Positions 1-9,853 of a stretch of 64,000 bases of DNA are shown here, in pieces. A program made the translations under genes and the position numbers. Origin of the DNA: Coriobacteriaceae bacterium (GTDB taxonomy: Bacteria; Actinomycetota; Coriobacteriia; Coriobacteriales; Coriobacteriaceae). A model generated the notes under the pieces. The model searched no databases, was not told where the DNA came from, and saw nothing but the letters and a program-made list of their open reading frames with translations. How positions within the stretch are numbered: position 1 is the first letter of the stretch; each line of letters starts with the position of its first letter. The stretch is from contig CABIWB010000001.1 of assembly GCA_902362275.1 (NCBI GenBank), positions 404,659-468,658 of the forward strand, given 5' to 3'.

Positions 1-1
1 C

Positions 2-718
2 CTGGCGGCCATCCTTACCAACCTGCAGCCGGGTGACGTGCTATTTATCGACGAGATCCACCGTCTTAACCGTTCGGTCGAGGAAGTCCTGTATCCCGCG
101 ATGGAGGACTTTGCGCTCGATATCGTGATTGGCAAGGGTCCGGCGGCGCGCTCGATTCGCCTGGATATTCCCAAGTTTACGCTGGTAGCGGCAACGACCC
201 GCTCAGGCATGTTGACCGGCCCGTTGCGCGACCGCTTTGGCATTTCATATCGCCTGGATTACTACACGGTCGAGGAGCTCGCGCAGATTGTGACGCGCTC
301 GGCGACTATCCTGGGCGTGACGATCGACCATCCCAGTGCACTCGAGATCGGCTCGCGTTCGCGCGGCACGCCACGTCTTGCCAACCGCCTGCTCAAGCGC
401 GTGCGCGATTACGCACAGGTGCGCGGCAACGGCCCCATCGAGCTCGATATCTGTCGCCAGGCGCTTGAGTTCTTCGAGATCGATGAGCTCGGTCTGGACT
501 GGATGGATATTCGCATTTTGGAGACGCTCGCTAAGACGTTCTCCGGTCGTGCTGTGGGACTTACGACCCTTGCCAGCGCGGTGGGCGAGGACCCGGGCAC
601 GCTCGAGGATGTCTATGAGCCCTATCTGCTGCAGTGTGGCTTGATAATTCGCACGCCTCAGGGTCGTCAGGCAACGCTTCGCACCTTTGAGCACCTGGGG
701 ATTGAACCTACCGTTTAG
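2..718 (+). CDS. ruvB: Holliday junction branch migration ATPase RuvB (C-terminal part, gene starts before the window)
   Basis: RuvB is the hexameric motor that drives branch migration of Holliday junctions with RuvA and RuvC. The reading frame is open from the left window edge. The visible part starts just before Walker B ([10 protein letters not shown]), continues through sensor 1 (LVAATTRSG) and the arginine-finger region (GPLRDRFG), and ends in the C-terminal winged-helix domain ([26 protein letters not shown], split here only by family knowledge). The N-terminal Walker A part lies outside the window. The stop is at 716-718, and an independent intergenic region precedes fhs. No frameshift or odd residue is seen. 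Confidence 0.95.
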   Translation: MAAILTNLQPGDVLFIDEIHRLNRSVEEVLYPAMEDFALDIVIGKGPAARSIRLDIPKFTLVAATTRSGMLTGPLRDRFGISYRLDYYTVEELAQIVTRSATILGVTIDHPSALEIGSRSRGTPRLANRLLKRVRDYAQVRGNGPIELDICRQALEFFEIDELGLDWMDIRILETLAKTFSGRAVGLTTLASAVGEDPGTLEDVYEPYLLQCGLIIRTPQGRQATLRTFEHLGIEPTV

Positions 719-794
719 GGCGCTTTGTTTTGGCTAGTCTGTAGGCTATCGCTGAGCATTGGATAAACATATCGCCATTCATCGGTTACGGGTG

Positions 795-822
795 TTTTAC
801 TATTGCGCGCCCGTGCTATGCT
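795..822 (+). promoter_or_regulatory. candidate promoter of fhs
   Basis: A TTTTAC hexamer (795-800) and a TATGCT hexamer (817-822) are separated by 16 bases. They lie about 40 bases upstream of the fhs start, with a GAAAGGA ribosome site between. This rests on pattern matching only. The intergenic region 719-862 holds no other recognisable feature. Confidence 0.3.
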
Positions 823-862
823 GAATTGGTCTTTTTCTCATTCGGTAACGAAAGGACCGCCC

Positions 863-2530
863 ATGCCTACTGACATCGAAATCGCACGTTCCGTCACGCC
901 GCTGCCCATTACCGAGGTGGCTAAGAACGCCGGCGTCGACGTAAAGCACCTGATTCCGTACGGCTTCGACAAGGCTAAGGTTGACTATTCACTGCTCAAC
1001 GAGCCGACCGATCACCAGGCCAAGCTCGTCCTCGTGACCGCTATCAACCCAACGCCTGCGGGCGAGGGCAAGACCACCACGACCATCGGTCTGGCCGATG
1101 GCCTGCGTCGTCGCGGCGTCAAGAGTGCCGTGGCCCTGCGCGAGCCTTCGCTCGGCCCCGTCTTTGGCGTGAAGGGCGGTGCTGCCGGCGGCGGCTGGGC
1201 TCAGGTCATCCCCATGGAGGATATCAACCTGCACTTTACCGGTGACTTCCACGCTATCGGTGCTGCCAACAACCTGCTGGCCGCCATGCTTGATAACCAC
1301 ATCCAGCAGGGCAATCAGCTCGGTATTGACGTTAAGCGCATCACTTGGAAGCGCGTCGTCGATATGAACGACCGTCAGCTGCGCCACGTCATCGACGGCA
1401 TTGGCGGTAAGGCCCAGGGCGTGCCGCGCGAGGACGGCTTCGATATCACCGTCGCCTCCGAGGTCATGGCAATCCTGTGCCTGTCTACGAGCATCAACGA
1501 CCTCAAGGAACGCTTGGGTGAGATTGTCGTCGGCTACAGCTTTGCCGGCGAGCCCGTCCGTGCCCGCGACCTTAAGGCCCAGGGTGCCATGGCCGCGTTG
1601 CTTAAGGACGCGCTCAAGCCCAACCTAGTGCAAACGCTCGAGGGCACGCCCGCATTTGTCCACGGCGGTCCCTTCGCCAACATTGCCCACGGCTGCAACT
1701 CTATCATGGCCACGCGTATGGCGATGCGCTTTGGCGATGTCGCTATTACCGAGGCCGGCTTCGGTGCCGATCTGGGTGCCGAGAAGTTCCTCGACATTAA
1801 GTGCCGCATGACGGGCGTTCGCCCCAGCGCCGTCGTGGTCGTCGCGACCGCTCGTGCGCTGAAGTACAACGGCGGCGTCGCCAAGGCCGACCTCAATGAG
1901 GAGAATCTCGAGGCACTCAAGGCTGGCATGCCCAACCTGCTGCGTCACGTCGACAACATCCAGAACGTCTATGGTCTGCCCTGCGTGGTCGCCATCAACC
2001 GCTTCCCGACGGACACCGAGGCCGAGCTTGCGCTCATCGAGTCCGAGTGCCAGAAGCTCGGCGTCAACGTTAAGCTTTCTGAGGTCTGGGCTAAGGGCGG
2101 CGAGGGCGCGCTCGAGCTGGCCGATGAGGTCATGCGTCTGATTGAGCAGCCGAGTGAGTTTAAGTTTGCCTATGAGGACGGCGCCGATGTGGCCGACGCT
2201 CTCGAGGCCATTGCCACCAAGGTCTACCGCGCCGACGGCGTTGACTTTACGCCGGCCGCCAAGCGCCAGCTCGCCGACCTGCGCGAGAACGGCTTTGGCA
2301 ACCTGCCGGTGTGCGTGGCCAAGACGCAGTACAGCTTTAGCGACAACGCCAAGGCCCTGGGCGCTCCCGAGAACTTCCGCATCACCGTGCGTGAGCTCAA
2401 GGTTTCTGCCGGCGCCCACTTTGTGGTCGCGCTGACCGGCAGCGTTCTGACCATGCCGGGCCTGCCCAAGGTCCCCGCGGCCGAGAATATCGACGTCGAC
2501 AACGACGGCAACATCACCGGCCTGTTCTAA
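863..2530 (+). CDS. fhs: formate-tetrahydrofolate ligase (10-formyl-THF synthetase)
   Basis: This enzyme makes 10-formyl-THF from formate, THF and ATP, feeding purine synthesis and one-carbon exchange. The 555-residue product has the normal family length. Near the N terminus it carries the nucleotide-binding loop [16 protein letters not shown], followed by the family signature around [14 protein letters not shown] and [14 protein letters not shown]. The start at 863 ([10 protein letters not shown]) is chosen because GAAAGGA precedes it. An in-frame ATG at 803 would add 20 unrelated residues and has no ribosome site. It stands alone with its own terminator, but the window also holds fchA and folD, which carry the next two steps from 10-formyl/methenyl-THF to methylene-THF. 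Confidence 0.97.
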   Translation: MPTDIEIARSVTPLPITEVAKNAGVDVKHLIPYGFDKAKVDYSLLNEPTDHQAKLVLVTAINPTPAGEGKTTTTIGLADGLRRRGVKSAVALREPSLGPVFGVKGGAAGGGWAQVIPMEDINLHFTGDFHAIGAANNLLAAMLDNHIQQGNQLGIDVKRITWKRVVDMNDRQLRHVIDGIGGKAQGVPREDGFDITVASEVMAILCLSTSINDLKERLGEIVVGYSFAGEPVRARDLKAQGAMAALLKDALKPNLVQTLEGTPAFVHGGPFANIAHGCNSIMATRMAMRFGDVAITEAGFGADLGAEKFLDIKCRMTGVRPSAVVVVATARALKYNGGVAKADLNEENLEALKAGMPNLLRHVDNIQNVYGLPCVVAINRFPTDTEAELALIESECQKLGVNVKLSEVWAKGGEGALELADEVMRLIEQPSEFKFAYEDGADVADALEAIATKVYRADGVDFTPAAKRQLADLRENGFGNLPVCVAKTQYSFSDNAKALGAPENFRITVRELKVSAGAHFVVALTGSVLTMPGLPKVPAAENIDVDNDGNITGLF

Positions 2531-2556
2531 GCCTGCTGTCCATAGCTGCTAGCCCG

Positions 2557-2592
2557 CCCCGTCGCGCCTACCAAGGCCCGGCGGGGCTTTTT
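2557..2592 (+). terminator. rho-independent terminator of fhs
   Basis: The hairpin has CCCCG and CGGGG-type arms and is followed by CTTTTT. It lies 26 bases after the fhs stop and directly abuts the long inverted repeat that begins at 2592. Confidence 0.7.
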
Positions 2593-2677
2593 GATCCCTT
2601 GGGGACGGAAGGATTACGGATCACCGCACAGGGCCAACCCCCAAGTGATCCATAATCCTTCCGTCCCCAAGGGATCA
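2592..2677. repeat. GGGGAC-family inverted repeat, 32-base arms
   Basis: The arms at 2592-2623 and 2646-2677 match at 31 of 32 positions and enclose a 22-base loop. The core is CCTTGGGGACGG. The right arm ends exactly where the ureD stop codon (TAA on the minus strand) begins. The element therefore sits between the convergent 3' ends of fhs and the urease operon. It belongs to the same loose family as the repeats at 44057, 47188 and 63857. Confidence 0.8.
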
Positions 2678-3604
2678 TTAGACCAGGTCGCGTACTTTGT
2701 TGAGGACGTCTTGCAGGCGCTGCGCACGGTGGCCGAGCAATTTGATCAGGCAGTCTCCGGTGGCAAGACGCGTGATACCGCCTGCGATGTCATCTTTGCC
2801 AGGAGCGTCGCTTGCAGGGGCTGCGGCGCTGGCGCCGATCTCGCCCGTTTGGGATTGCAGGTAGTCGCGGATGGTGGCAAAGCGCGCGCCATCGATATCG
2901 AGGTTCACGAGCACCAGATTAGCCAGATGCGAGTAGGCGCCAAAAAAGCCAAGTCCCTCCATGTCGGTCGAGGTGGGCCGGTAGATGGTGTTGTCGATAA
3001 AGACCGGGGTGCCCGAGCAGGTCACACGTACATGGCTGCGATAATCGCGGTACGCAAAGCGTTCACCGCGCGCCACGCGCCCGCAACTAAGAATCTCCTC
3101 GTATACCACATGCGAACTATCGTCGGTGAGCTCGATGACCGTGTCGGTCGAAAACGACGATGCCGCAAAGGGAATCTGCGGTAGGGGCCGATAGTCCAGG
3201 TAGGCATGCGCGCCAACATGGATGCGAGTCGCGCGCTCGGCATGCTCGCCGTCTTCCATACGGTGAATCTTCTCGAAGGCTTGTGTGGTCACGGAAAGCG
3301 CGGCGCCCGGCTCAACGTCAACTGTAAGCTCCTGACGGTCGCCTGCCATAATGCCTGCCGACACGCTCATGACCATGAGTTGTTTTGGTGCCGCGAGCTT
3401 GCTGCGCCCGTCGTCTTGCCCCGCAAGGCGCCCGTAGCCAGGTAGATCGCGCTCGCACACATCAAACGTATGCATCACCTTAAAGGGCATCGATGCATAC
3501 AGCTCGGGCACGGCTGTCACGCCATCGCGGGCGGTTGCCTTCAGGCGCAGCTCGGAGATGCGACCAAATCGATTTTCGCCATCGTTGCGGTGCTCGTCGT
3601 GCAT
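2678..3604 (-). CDS. ureD: urease accessory protein UreD (UreH)
   Basis: UreD scaffolds the UreDFG complex that delivers CO2 and nickel to apo-urease. The 308-residue protein has the UreD pattern: an N-terminal FKVMHTFDV beta region, MSVSAGIMAGDRQELTVDVEPGA around residue 85, and a central QIPFAASSF segment. It is the last gene of the urease operon. Its ATG directly abuts the ureG stop, with a GAGGAGG ribosome site inside ureG. The stop touches the inverted repeat at 2592-2677. Sequence conservation in this family is low, so the assignment leans partly on position. Confidence 0.9.
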   Translation of the reverse strand: MHDEHRNDGENRFGRISELRLKATARDGVTAVPELYASMPFKVMHTFDVCERDLPGYGRLAGQDDGRSKLAAPKQLMVMSVSAGIMAGDRQELTVDVEPGAALSVTTQAFEKIHRMEDGEHAERATRIHVGAHAYLDYRPLPQIPFAASSFSTDTVIELTDDSSHVVYEEILSCGRVARGERFAYRDYRSHVRVTCSGTPVFIDNTIYRPTSTDMEGLGFFGAYSHLANLVLVNLDIDGARFATIRDYLQSQTGEIGASAAAPASDAPGKDDIAGGITRLATGDCLIKLLGHRAQRLQDVLNKVRDLV

Positions 3605-4225
3605 TTAGGCCTCCTCGACAAGGTCCTCGAGCAGTACGTCGTGTTTGATCCACGAGATGACTTCGTCCACGCCTTCGCCCTTCATAATGTTCGTGAACAG
3701 GAAGGGGCGCGCGCCGCGCATACGGTGGGAGTCGCGGTCCATGACCTCGAGCGATGCGCCTACGTAGGGCGCCAGATCGATTTTATTGATGACCAAAAGG
3801 TCACTCTTCATAATGCCGGGGCCGCCTTTGCGAGGGATCTTATCGCCCTCTGCCACATCGATAACAAACACTGTGGCATCGGCGAGCTCGGGGGAGAACG
3901 TGGCGGAAAGGTTATCGCCGCCACTCTCCACAAAGACGATCTGGATATCGGGGTGGCTCTCAACAAGCCCCTCGACGGCCTCGAGGTTCATGCTTGCGTC
4001 CTCGCGAATGGCGGTGTGAGGGCAGCCGCCGGTCTCCACGCCTACGATACGGTCGGCGGGCAGCACCGAGTTCTTGGTCAAAAACTGTGCGTCCTCGTGT
4101 GTGTAGATGTCGTTGGTGACGACGCCGATCGAGTACTCGGCCGCCATCTTGCGCACGAGGGCCTCAATCAATGCGGTTTTGCCAGACCCTACGGGACCGG
4201 CGATTCCGATGCGAACATGCGACAT
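3605..4225 (-). CDS. ureG: urease accessory GTPase UreG
   Basis: UreG is a SIMIBI-class GTPase whose GTP hydrolysis drives nickel insertion into urease. The 206-residue protein shows the P-loop [12 protein letters not shown] near residue 10, the [19 protein letters not shown] segment, and the base-recognition motif [13 protein letters not shown]. It also has a [13 protein letters not shown] stretch that matches the Cys-Pro-His metal site of the family. The start has a GAAAGGAA ribosome site. It lies 66 bases after ureF and is immediately followed by ureD. Confidence 0.97.
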   Translation of the reverse strand: MSHVRIGIAGPVGSGKTALIEALVRKMAAEYSIGVVTNDIYTHEDAQFLTKNSVLPADRIVGVETGGCPHTAIREDASMNLEAVEGLVESHPDIQIVFVESGGDNLSATFSPELADATVFVIDVAEGDKIPRKGGPGIMKSDLLVINKIDLAPYVGASLEVMDRDSHRMRGARPFLFTNIMKGEGVDEVISWIKHDVLLEDLVEEA

Positions 4226-4291
4226 GTTGTTTCCTTTCCGATGGCGGATTAACAGGTGGGGCCGCTTCCGACGGGGGCGGCAGGGGCATTT

Positions 4292-4984
4292 CTAACTCAT
4301 ATAGAGCCGCGAGTAGAGCGTCTCGTGCTCGATGCAGCGCGTGTCAAAACCGGGGCACGAAAGCCCAAGCATAGTTGCTTCGCAGGTCAGGGCGGTATCA
4401 CAGGCCGTCTCCATGGCACTAAACGAGCCGGTGATGATCTGCTGTCCCGCAGTCTGCGATAGCGGCACCGTCTTGACACAGTTGACGACTATGGCAGAGA
4501 CCTGGGAATAGAGATAGCGATGCATGAGGGGTGCGAGATCTATGTCGGCAAGGGCGGCAAGCACTCCATAGGCCACGTTGACGGCATGATCGCGCTGCGA
4601 GACCGCATAGCCCGAAAAGAACGCGGCGGCCTCGGGATCTAAAACCTCGAGTTCGCTGACTGTGCGGATAAACCGCGCCGCCAACTTATTCATGGCGGTG
4701 CGGGGCTCGGTGGGCGTTTTGAGCGCCTGCAGCTCGAGTTCAAGTGCGGCCAGTGCATCCATATCCGCATGCCGAGCGGACTCGTAGCCAAGGCGCATAC
4801 CCAACAGCTCGGTATAGGTGAGTGGGTATGCGATCTGGTCCGCAACATAGGCGGCAGCGCTGTCGGCATCACGAACGATGCCAAGCTGGATAAAGGTCTC
4901 GAGTCCAAAAGAATGGGAGTACGCACCAATGGGAAAGACCGAGTCGCAAATCTGCTGAAGGAGAAGTTCGGATGCGGGACTCAC
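4292..4984 (-). CDS. ureF: urease accessory protein UreF
   Basis: UreF bridges UreD and UreG and acts as a GTPase-activating-like checkpoint during urease maturation. The 230-residue, mostly helical protein has the hallmark FPIGAYSHSFGLETFIQLG near the N terminus and the conserved C-terminal CDTALTCEATMLGLSCPGFD-type ending. Translation starts at GTG 4984, which overlaps the ureE stop codon as GTGA, so the two genes are probably translationally coupled. Confidence 0.93.
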   Translation of the reverse strand: MSPASELLLQQICDSVFPIGAYSHSFGLETFIQLGIVRDADSAAAYVADQIAYPLTYTELLGMRLGYESARHADMDALAALELELQALKTPTEPRTAMNKLAARFIRTVSELEVLDPEAAAFFSGYAVSQRDHAVNVAYGVLAALADIDLAPLMHRYLYSQVSAIVVNCVKTVPLSQTAGQQIITGSFSAMETACDTALTCEATMLGLSCPGFDTRCIEHETLYSRLYMS

Positions 4985-5559
4985 GATGCGGTACCTTTCT
5001 TTTGGACAATCTTAAAGTCGCTGTCAAGTTCGACGGTCGCCTGCACGGCGCGCGTCGAGAAACGCCGATCCGCGGGAAGCGGGCAGACTGTCTTGGTAAC
5101 GCGTACGCCGGGAATGTCGGCAAGCATACGGTCGAGGACGGGCATGGCGGGAGCAAGTAGACGGACCGTGTGCTCGTCGCTGTCGCCGCGAAAGAGCGGC
5201 GCATGCATGTTGCCCACTTCCCAGCAGGCGTGGGCCAAGGCAAGGGGTTCCATCCGGTCGCATTCGATGAGCAGCGCTTCTGCACGCCGCGGTCGCGCGA
5301 CGACCACGATGGGAACCTCGCCTACATCCTCGACGCATCCCAGCACGTCGCCGTCTGTAAGGGGCTGGTCGAGCGCTGCATCTCCCAAGCGAATGCCAAC
5401 ATCGCGTCCCGCCTCGCTTACTTTGCGGATTACGCGCCGGCGACATTCATCCCAGTCGAGCAGAACCTCGTCGGTTGTGAACGCCCCGCCCAGACGCCGG
5501 CGAAGCGCCAGCTCAAAGGAGGGGTCGTTGAGGTTGCCCTCGATATGTGTACAGAGCAT
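4981..5559 (-). CDS. ureE: urease nickel metallochaperone UreE
   Basis: UreE carries nickel to the UreDFG-urease complex. The 192-residue protein is longer than the roughly 150 typical of the family. It contains the family nickel-site region HACWEVGNMHAPLF, with the conserved histidine after NM. There is no histidine-rich C-terminal tail; the end is DSDFKIVQKKGTAS. This suggests delivery through the central site rather than storage. It follows ureC after 77 bases that contain a GC-rich hairpin, and its stop overlaps the ureF start. Confidence 0.93.
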   Translation of the reverse strand: MLCTHIEGNLNDPSFELALRRRLGGAFTTDEVLLDWDECRRRVIRKVSEAGRDVGIRLGDAALDQPLTDGDVLGCVEDVGEVPIVVVARPRRAEALLIECDRMEPLALAHACWEVGNMHAPLFRGDSDEHTVRLLAPAMPVLDRMLADIPGVRVTKTVCPLPADRRFSTRAVQATVELDSDFKIVQKKGTAS

Positions 5560-5585
5560 GCGCCCCTCCTTGTGCTAATCGTGGG

Positions 5586-5622
5586 CCGCGTGGAGCCGGG
5601 GGCTGTGCCCGGGTTCACGCGG
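5586..5622 (-). promoter_or_regulatory. GC-rich hairpin between ureC and ureE
   Basis: An imperfect palindrome with CCGCGTG and CACGCGG outer arms and CCCGGG-type inner pairing lies in the ureC-ureE gap. There is no T-run on the minus strand. It could be an RNA-processing or stability hairpin that separates structural from accessory expression. The role is inferred. Confidence 0.4.
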
Positions 5623-5636
5623 CGGCAAAGTGGCTA

Positions 5637-7358
5637 TTAGAACAGGTTGTAGAGCTGCGTGAGCGGCAGCTTGGTCGCCGGCTCGCAGCTGGCGAGCTCG
5701 CCGTCGACGGTGACCTTGTAGGTCTCGGGGTCGACCTCGATCGTGGGCATGGCGCCGTTGAGCTTCATGTCGGCCTTGCCCACGGTGCGGCAGCCGTGTA
5801 CGGGCACGACGTGTTTCTTAAGGCCGAGCTTCTTGGGTACCTCCAGGTCCAGGGCGGCCTGGCTCATAAACGTCAGGCAGCTCGTTGCGCGGGCGAGACC
5901 GTCAGCCGCGAACATGTGGCGGTAGGTGACCGGCTCGGTGGTGGGGATGGAGGCGTTGGCGTCACCCATCTTGGAGGCGACGATCATGCCGCCCTTGATG
6001 ATGGTATCCGGGCGCGAGCCAAAGAAGGCCGGGTTCCATAACACCAAGTCGGCAAACTTACCCACCTCGACTGAGCCTACGTAATCGGCCACGCCGTGAG
6101 TGAGCGCCGGGTTAATCGTGTACTTGGCAACGTAGCGGCGGGCGCGGAAGTTGTCGTTGTCGTGGCCCTCGTCCTCGGGAAGCGGTCCGCGCTGGGCACG
6201 CATCTTGGAAGCCGTCTGCCAGGTGCGGGTGATGACCTCGCCCACACGGCCCATGGCCTGGCTGTCGGAGCTCATCATGCTAAAGATGCCCATGTCCTGC
6301 AAAACATCCTCGGCCGCAATCGTCTCGGGGCGAATGCGGCTGTCGGCAAAGGCAACGTCCTCGGGGATGCGCTTGTCCAGATGGTGGCACACCATGAGCA
6401 TGTCCATATGCTCGTCGAGCGTATTGTGGGTGAAGGGCATGGTGGGGTTGGTGGAGCTGGGCAGCACGTTGGGCTCGCTCGCGATGCGGATGATGTCGGG
6501 CGCGTGACCGCCACCGGCGCCCTCGGTGTGGTAGGTGTGAATGGCACGGCCGCCAATCGCGGCGATGGTGTCCTCGACGCAGCCGGCTTCGTTGAGTGTG
6601 TCGGTGTGAAGGGCAACCTGTACGTCGTAGCCATCGGCCACGTTGAGTGCATGGTTAATAGCCGCCGGGGTGGCGCCCCAGTCCTCGTGGACCTTCAGGC
6701 CGATGGCGCCGGCCTCGATCTGCTCGGCCAGCGGACGCTCGTCCGAGCAGTTGCCCTTGCCGGTGAAGCCCAGGTTCATGGGGTATTCCTCGGCAGCCTT
6801 GAGCATCATCGAGATGTTCCAGGGACCAGGGGTGGAGGTGACGGCGTTGGTGCCGTCGGCCGGGCCCGTGCCGCCGCCGATCATGGTGGTCACGCCCGAA
6901 TACAGGGCGCAGTCGATCTGCTGCGGGCAGATGAAGTGGATGTGCGTGTCCAGGCCGCCTGCGGTAAGGATGAGCCCCTCGCCGGCCAGGGCTTCGGTGC
7001 CCGCGCCAACGGTCATGCCCGGGGTTACTCCGTCCATGATGTCGGGGTTGCCGGCATGGCCGATGCCGACGATGTAGCCGCCCTTAATGCCGATGTCGGC
7101 CTTGTAGATACCCGTGTAGTCGAGCACAAGCGCGTTGGTGATTACCAAGTCCAGGTCGCCGTCGGCGCTGGTGGTGGTGACGGACTGGCCCATGCCGTCG
7201 CGCAGCGTCTTGCCGCCGCCAAACTTGGCCTCCTCGCCATAGGTGGTCAAGTCGCGTTCGACCTCGATGATCAGGTCGGTATCGGCCAGACGAACCTTGT
7301 CTCCGACAGTGGGTCCGTACATGGCGGCGTATTTATTGCGGTCGATAGAAAATGCCAT
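5637..7358 (-). CDS. ureC: urease subunit alpha (catalytic)
   Basis: UreC hydrolyses urea to ammonia and carbamate at a di-nickel centre. The 573-residue protein has the usual length. It keeps the metal ligands in GGLDTHIHF, the lysine that is carbamylated to bridge the nickels ([10 protein letters not shown]), the metal-binding [15 protein letters not shown], and the flap with the active-site cysteine and histidines ([19 protein letters not shown]). A GAGGAGG ribosome site precedes the ATG. It starts 2 bases after ureB. All catalytic residues I can place are present, so the enzyme should be functional. Confidence 0.98.
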   Translation of the reverse strand: MAFSIDRNKYAAMYGPTVGDKVRLADTDLIIEVERDLTTYGEEAKFGGGKTLRDGMGQSVTTTSADGDLDLVITNALVLDYTGIYKADIGIKGGYIVGIGHAGNPDIMDGVTPGMTVGAGTEALAGEGLILTAGGLDTHIHFICPQQIDCALYSGVTTMIGGGTGPADGTNAVTSTPGPWNISMMLKAAEEYPMNLGFTGKGNCSDERPLAEQIEAGAIGLKVHEDWGATPAAINHALNVADGYDVQVALHTDTLNEAGCVEDTIAAIGGRAIHTYHTEGAGGGHAPDIIRIASEPNVLPSSTNPTMPFTHNTLDEHMDMLMVCHHLDKRIPEDVAFADSRIRPETIAAEDVLQDMGIFSMMSSDSQAMGRVGEVITRTWQTASKMRAQRGPLPEDEGHDNDNFRARRYVAKYTINPALTHGVADYVGSVEVGKFADLVLWNPAFFGSRPDTIIKGGMIVASKMGDANASIPTTEPVTYRHMFAADGLARATSCLTFMSQAALDLEVPKKLGLKKHVVPVHGCRTVGKADMKLNGAMPTIEVDPETYKVTVDGELASCEPATKLPLTQLYNLF

Positions 7359-7360
7359 GG

Positions 7361-7786
7361 CTAGCGTGCCTCCTCGATATCGTTATCCCAGCCCTCGGGG
7401 AATCCCGTCGCCGGACCCTCGCGATAGTCGAGAAAGCCGCGACGACGGGCCTTCTCCATGCTCGCTGCGAGGTTGCGGGGAACCGCCTCGCCGCGCGTGA
7501 GGTCGTTGAGGCCAAAGACGCGCTTGGCGCCTCCCAGCTCAACGAGGTTCACGAGCTTTTCCTCGCCCGGCTCAAAACGGACGGAATTGCCGCTGGGAAT
7601 GTCGAGTCGATAGCCAAAGGCCTCGGCACGATCGAAGGACAGCGCGCGGTTAACCTCAAAGAAGTGAAAATGGCTACCGACCTGCACGGGGCGGTCGCCC
7701 TTGTTGGTGACCCGGATCTGTTTGGTGGCGCGTCCGGTGTTGAGCGTGATCGGCTCGTCGCCGCAGATGACTTCTCCAACTTTCAT
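7361..7786 (-). CDS. ureB: urease subunit beta
   Basis: This is the beta chain of the urease trimer of heterotrimers. Of 141 residues, the first 100 are the conserved fold: [16 protein letters not shown], then [18 protein letters not shown], with the GFRLDIPSG-like segment seen as [17 protein letters not shown]. The roughly 40-residue C-terminal tail (after [15 protein letters not shown]) is somewhat longer than average. It has an AAGGAG ribosome site and is encoded 18 bases after ureA. Confidence 0.97.
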   Translation of the reverse strand: MKVGEVICGDEPITLNTGRATKQIRVTNKGDRPVQVGSHFHFFEVNRALSFDRAEAFGYRLDIPSGNSVRFEPGEEKLVNLVELGGAKRVFGLNDLTRGEAVPRNLAASMEKARRRGFLDYREGPATGFPEGWDNDIEEAR

Positions 7787-7804
7787 GCGTGATGCTCCTT
7801 GCTA

Positions 7805-8107
7805 TTACTGGATGGGGTCGTGGACGGTGACGAGCTTGGTGCCGTCGGGGAAAGTCGCCTCGACTTGAACCTCGGCCACCATATCGGCCACGCCGTCCAT
7901 GACGTCGTCGCGGGTGAGGATTTGCTTGCCCAGGCTCATGAGCTCGGCGACGTCGTGACCGTCGCGGGCGAGCTCCAAAAGCTCAGAGCTAATGAGCGCG
8001 ACGGACTCGGGGTAGTTGAGCTTGAGTCCGCGCGCGCGACGCTCCTTGGCAAGATTGCCCGCCATGTGGAGCATCAGTTTCTCCTGGTCTTTTTCGTTGA
8101 GTCTCAC
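7805..8107 (-). CDS. ureA: urease subunit gamma
   Basis: This is the smallest urease chain, 100 residues. It shows the family sequence [30 protein letters not shown] and VPDMV-type segments (here [20 protein letters not shown]). The GTG start is preceded by GAAAGGAA. It is the first structural gene of the operon and follows a membrane-protein gene after 78 bases, probably on the same transcript. Confidence 0.97.
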   Translation of the reverse strand: MRLNEKDQEKLMLHMAGNLAKERRARGLKLNYPESVALISSELLELARDGHDVAELMSLGKQILTRDDVMDGVADMVAEVQVEATFPDGTKLVTVHDPIQ

Positions 8108-8185
8108 GATGCGGTTCCTTTCTTATTTGGGTCTGGTGTGGCTGAGGTTACGAGGGACTTGACTGGGGTCGATGATTGACTGCAC

Positions 8186-9439
8186 TTACAACCACAGCAG
8201 CGCGCCCAAGTAGGCGTAGGTAAAGCTCGTCGCCAGCGCGCTCATGGCGATATAGACGACGCTCGTGGTGATGGCCATGGATGCGACGTTGGCCACGGTG
8301 CCGTGGATGTCTTTGGGAAGCCAGCTGGCGACCAGTTCGGCAATGGGTGCGCCCAGGATGCCGCCGAGCACGCCGGCGACAAGGGCAACCGGGATATTGG
8401 CGCCCAATGCGAGCACGCAGGCGGGGCCGGTGCTGACGACGGGAACGTAGGTGGCGCACCAGCCGCCGTCAGCGAATTTGCTCGCGTAGAGCAGCACGCC
8501 CACGGCCGCCGAGGTAAACTGCGACAGCACGATGGCGGGAAGCGCCGCCCCGGCTCCGTTGACATTGTGGCCGGGGCACAGGATAGTGCCCAGGATGAGG
8601 CCGGCGAAGATAAAGAGGCTTGCGACCTCGTTACCGTAGAACGGGGCCTCGGAGAACTCGGCCAGAACGCGACGGACAAACCACAGGGGTGTCGTGACGT
8701 CCTCGACGGGGCTGAGCGTGCCGCGGTTCTGGGGAATATCCTGCTTGGTGATCCAGGGGAGCTCACGCAGCACGATAAAGATGACAAAGCCCGTGAGTGC
8801 CATAGCGGTGACGTTGGAGACGACGCCGGGCAATCCGAGCGGCGTGCCAATGGTTGCCGTCAGCCAGGTTGCGGTGGGAGAGCACAGCAGCGCCGCCAGC
8901 ACGCTCGAGGTGAGCAGTGCCGGTACGCTGGGGCCGTAGAGCAGCATCGTTGCGGGCGGGGCAGCGACGATGGGGATGAAGGTGGCGACACAGGTCACAT
9001 CACCCGCGGCGCCGAAGCCGTCGATAAAACGGAAGACAAAGATGGTGAGAGCCAAGCTCAGCACCTGCGATGCGAGGACCCAGGGAAACATGCGGTGCTC
9101 GCCATAGCAGACGGTAAAGCCTTGGAAGCGGCTGTTTTTGTGCGCGAGCAGGTAGGCGGCCGCGCCGCCGATGATGGTGCCGGCGCCGGCAAAGACGCTC
9201 GCGTAGAACTGCGGTTCTGTGAAGTCCATCAAAAACCATACGAGCTGCCTGGGGAGTGAAGCGGTGATGCCGGTGATGACGTTTGTGTAGTCAAGCTGGG
9301 GGATGAGCGTCGACTCTTGTGCGACGAGGACGCTCAGTAGGGCGTAGAGGCCAAAGCCGATCGCCATGCTGATGACAAAGCCTACAGGGGAGCCGAATGT
9401 GGGCGAAGGGACGTTTTGCTTGGAGTCGGTATGGGGCAT
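8186..9439 (-). CDS. polytopic membrane protein heading the urease operon, unknown substrate
   Basis: I do not recognise the family with confidence. The 417-residue protein is almost wholly hydrophobic, with about ten membrane segments and conserved-looking polar spots (YGNEVASLF, CPGHNVNGAGAALPA, ADGGWCATYVPV). It appears to have two related halves, which suggests an internal repeat as in many transporters. The start at 9439 (MPHTDSKQN) has a GAGAGGAA ribosome site. An in-frame upstream ATG at 9565 has none. It lies upstream of ureA on the same strand, so a urea, ammonium or nickel transport role is an inference from context. It lacks the motifs I know for UT-type urea transporters, UreI, or NikA-type permeases. 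Confidence 0.82.
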   Translation of the reverse strand: MPHTDSKQNVPSPTFGSPVGFVISMAIGFGLYALLSVLVAQESTLIPQLDYTNVITGITASLPRQLVWFLMDFTEPQFYASVFAGAGTIIGGAAAYLLAHKNSRFQGFTVCYGEHRMFPWVLASQVLSLALTIFVFRFIDGFGAAGDVTCVATFIPIVAAPPATMLLYGPSVPALLTSSVLAALLCSPTATWLTATIGTPLGLPGVVSNVTAMALTGFVIFIVLRELPWITKQDIPQNRGTLSPVEDVTTPLWFVRRVLAEFSEAPFYGNEVASLFIFAGLILGTILCPGHNVNGAGAALPAIVLSQFTSAAVGVLLYASKFADGGWCATYVPVVSTGPACVLALGANIPVALVAGVLGGILGAPIAELVASWLPKDIHGTVANVASMAITTSVVYIAMSALATSFTYAYLGALLWL

Positions 9440-9620
9440 AGGTATTCCTCTCGTTTCTCTAGAGAGGAATGCTAGTAAGATGCCCGCCCCATAGGGGGCG
9501 TCATTGGAGCGGTTTAACCGCCTCATAACAAAGTGCCACGTTTCTTGAAATAAATTGATCCGCATGCGACGGAGGAAAACGGATCATTTTGTGGCTGTTG
9601 GGTCAAGGATGGGGTCGTTC

Positions 9621-9780
9621 GTCCAAAACTATGCCGGTTTACTACGATGAATCGGTACACCTCGACCATTTCTTGATTTTTCGATAATGACCGATTCGTT
9701 TACCTGCGGTTTTGTTTTCTTGTAAAGTAGCGTGCTCAGGTCCGGGCGATTTATCGTAGTAAACCGGCATAGTTTTGGAC
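9621..9780. repeat. TACTACG-type inverted repeat, copy 1
   Basis: The arms at 9621-9649 and 9752-9780 match at 28 of 29 positions. A second stem is nested inside (GAATCGGT near 9648 with ACCGATTC near 9690). The interior carries TTTACCTGCGGTTTTGTT at 9699-9716. The same 18-mer occurs in the same orientation in the element at 11480-11632. The two elements flank the zinc-ribbon gene. The rest of the 9440-9853 gap holds the urease-operon promoter region, with short GCCCGCCCC and GCGGTTTAACCGC palindromes. Confidence 0.8.
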
Positions 9781-9853
9781 GTGGCGGCAATGTCGCGCAA
9801 CAAGAATGGAGATTTCTCTCGTACGGTGGAGTTAGAAGAACTGCGCGGGCGGA

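Noticed and set aside
6096-7364. 422-codon plus-strand frame opposite ureC
   Set aside because: Shadow of a GC-rich gene; ureC is unmistakable on the other strand.
8186-9439. UT-type urea transporter or UreI channel
   Set aside because: Expected motifs are absent; only context points to urea.
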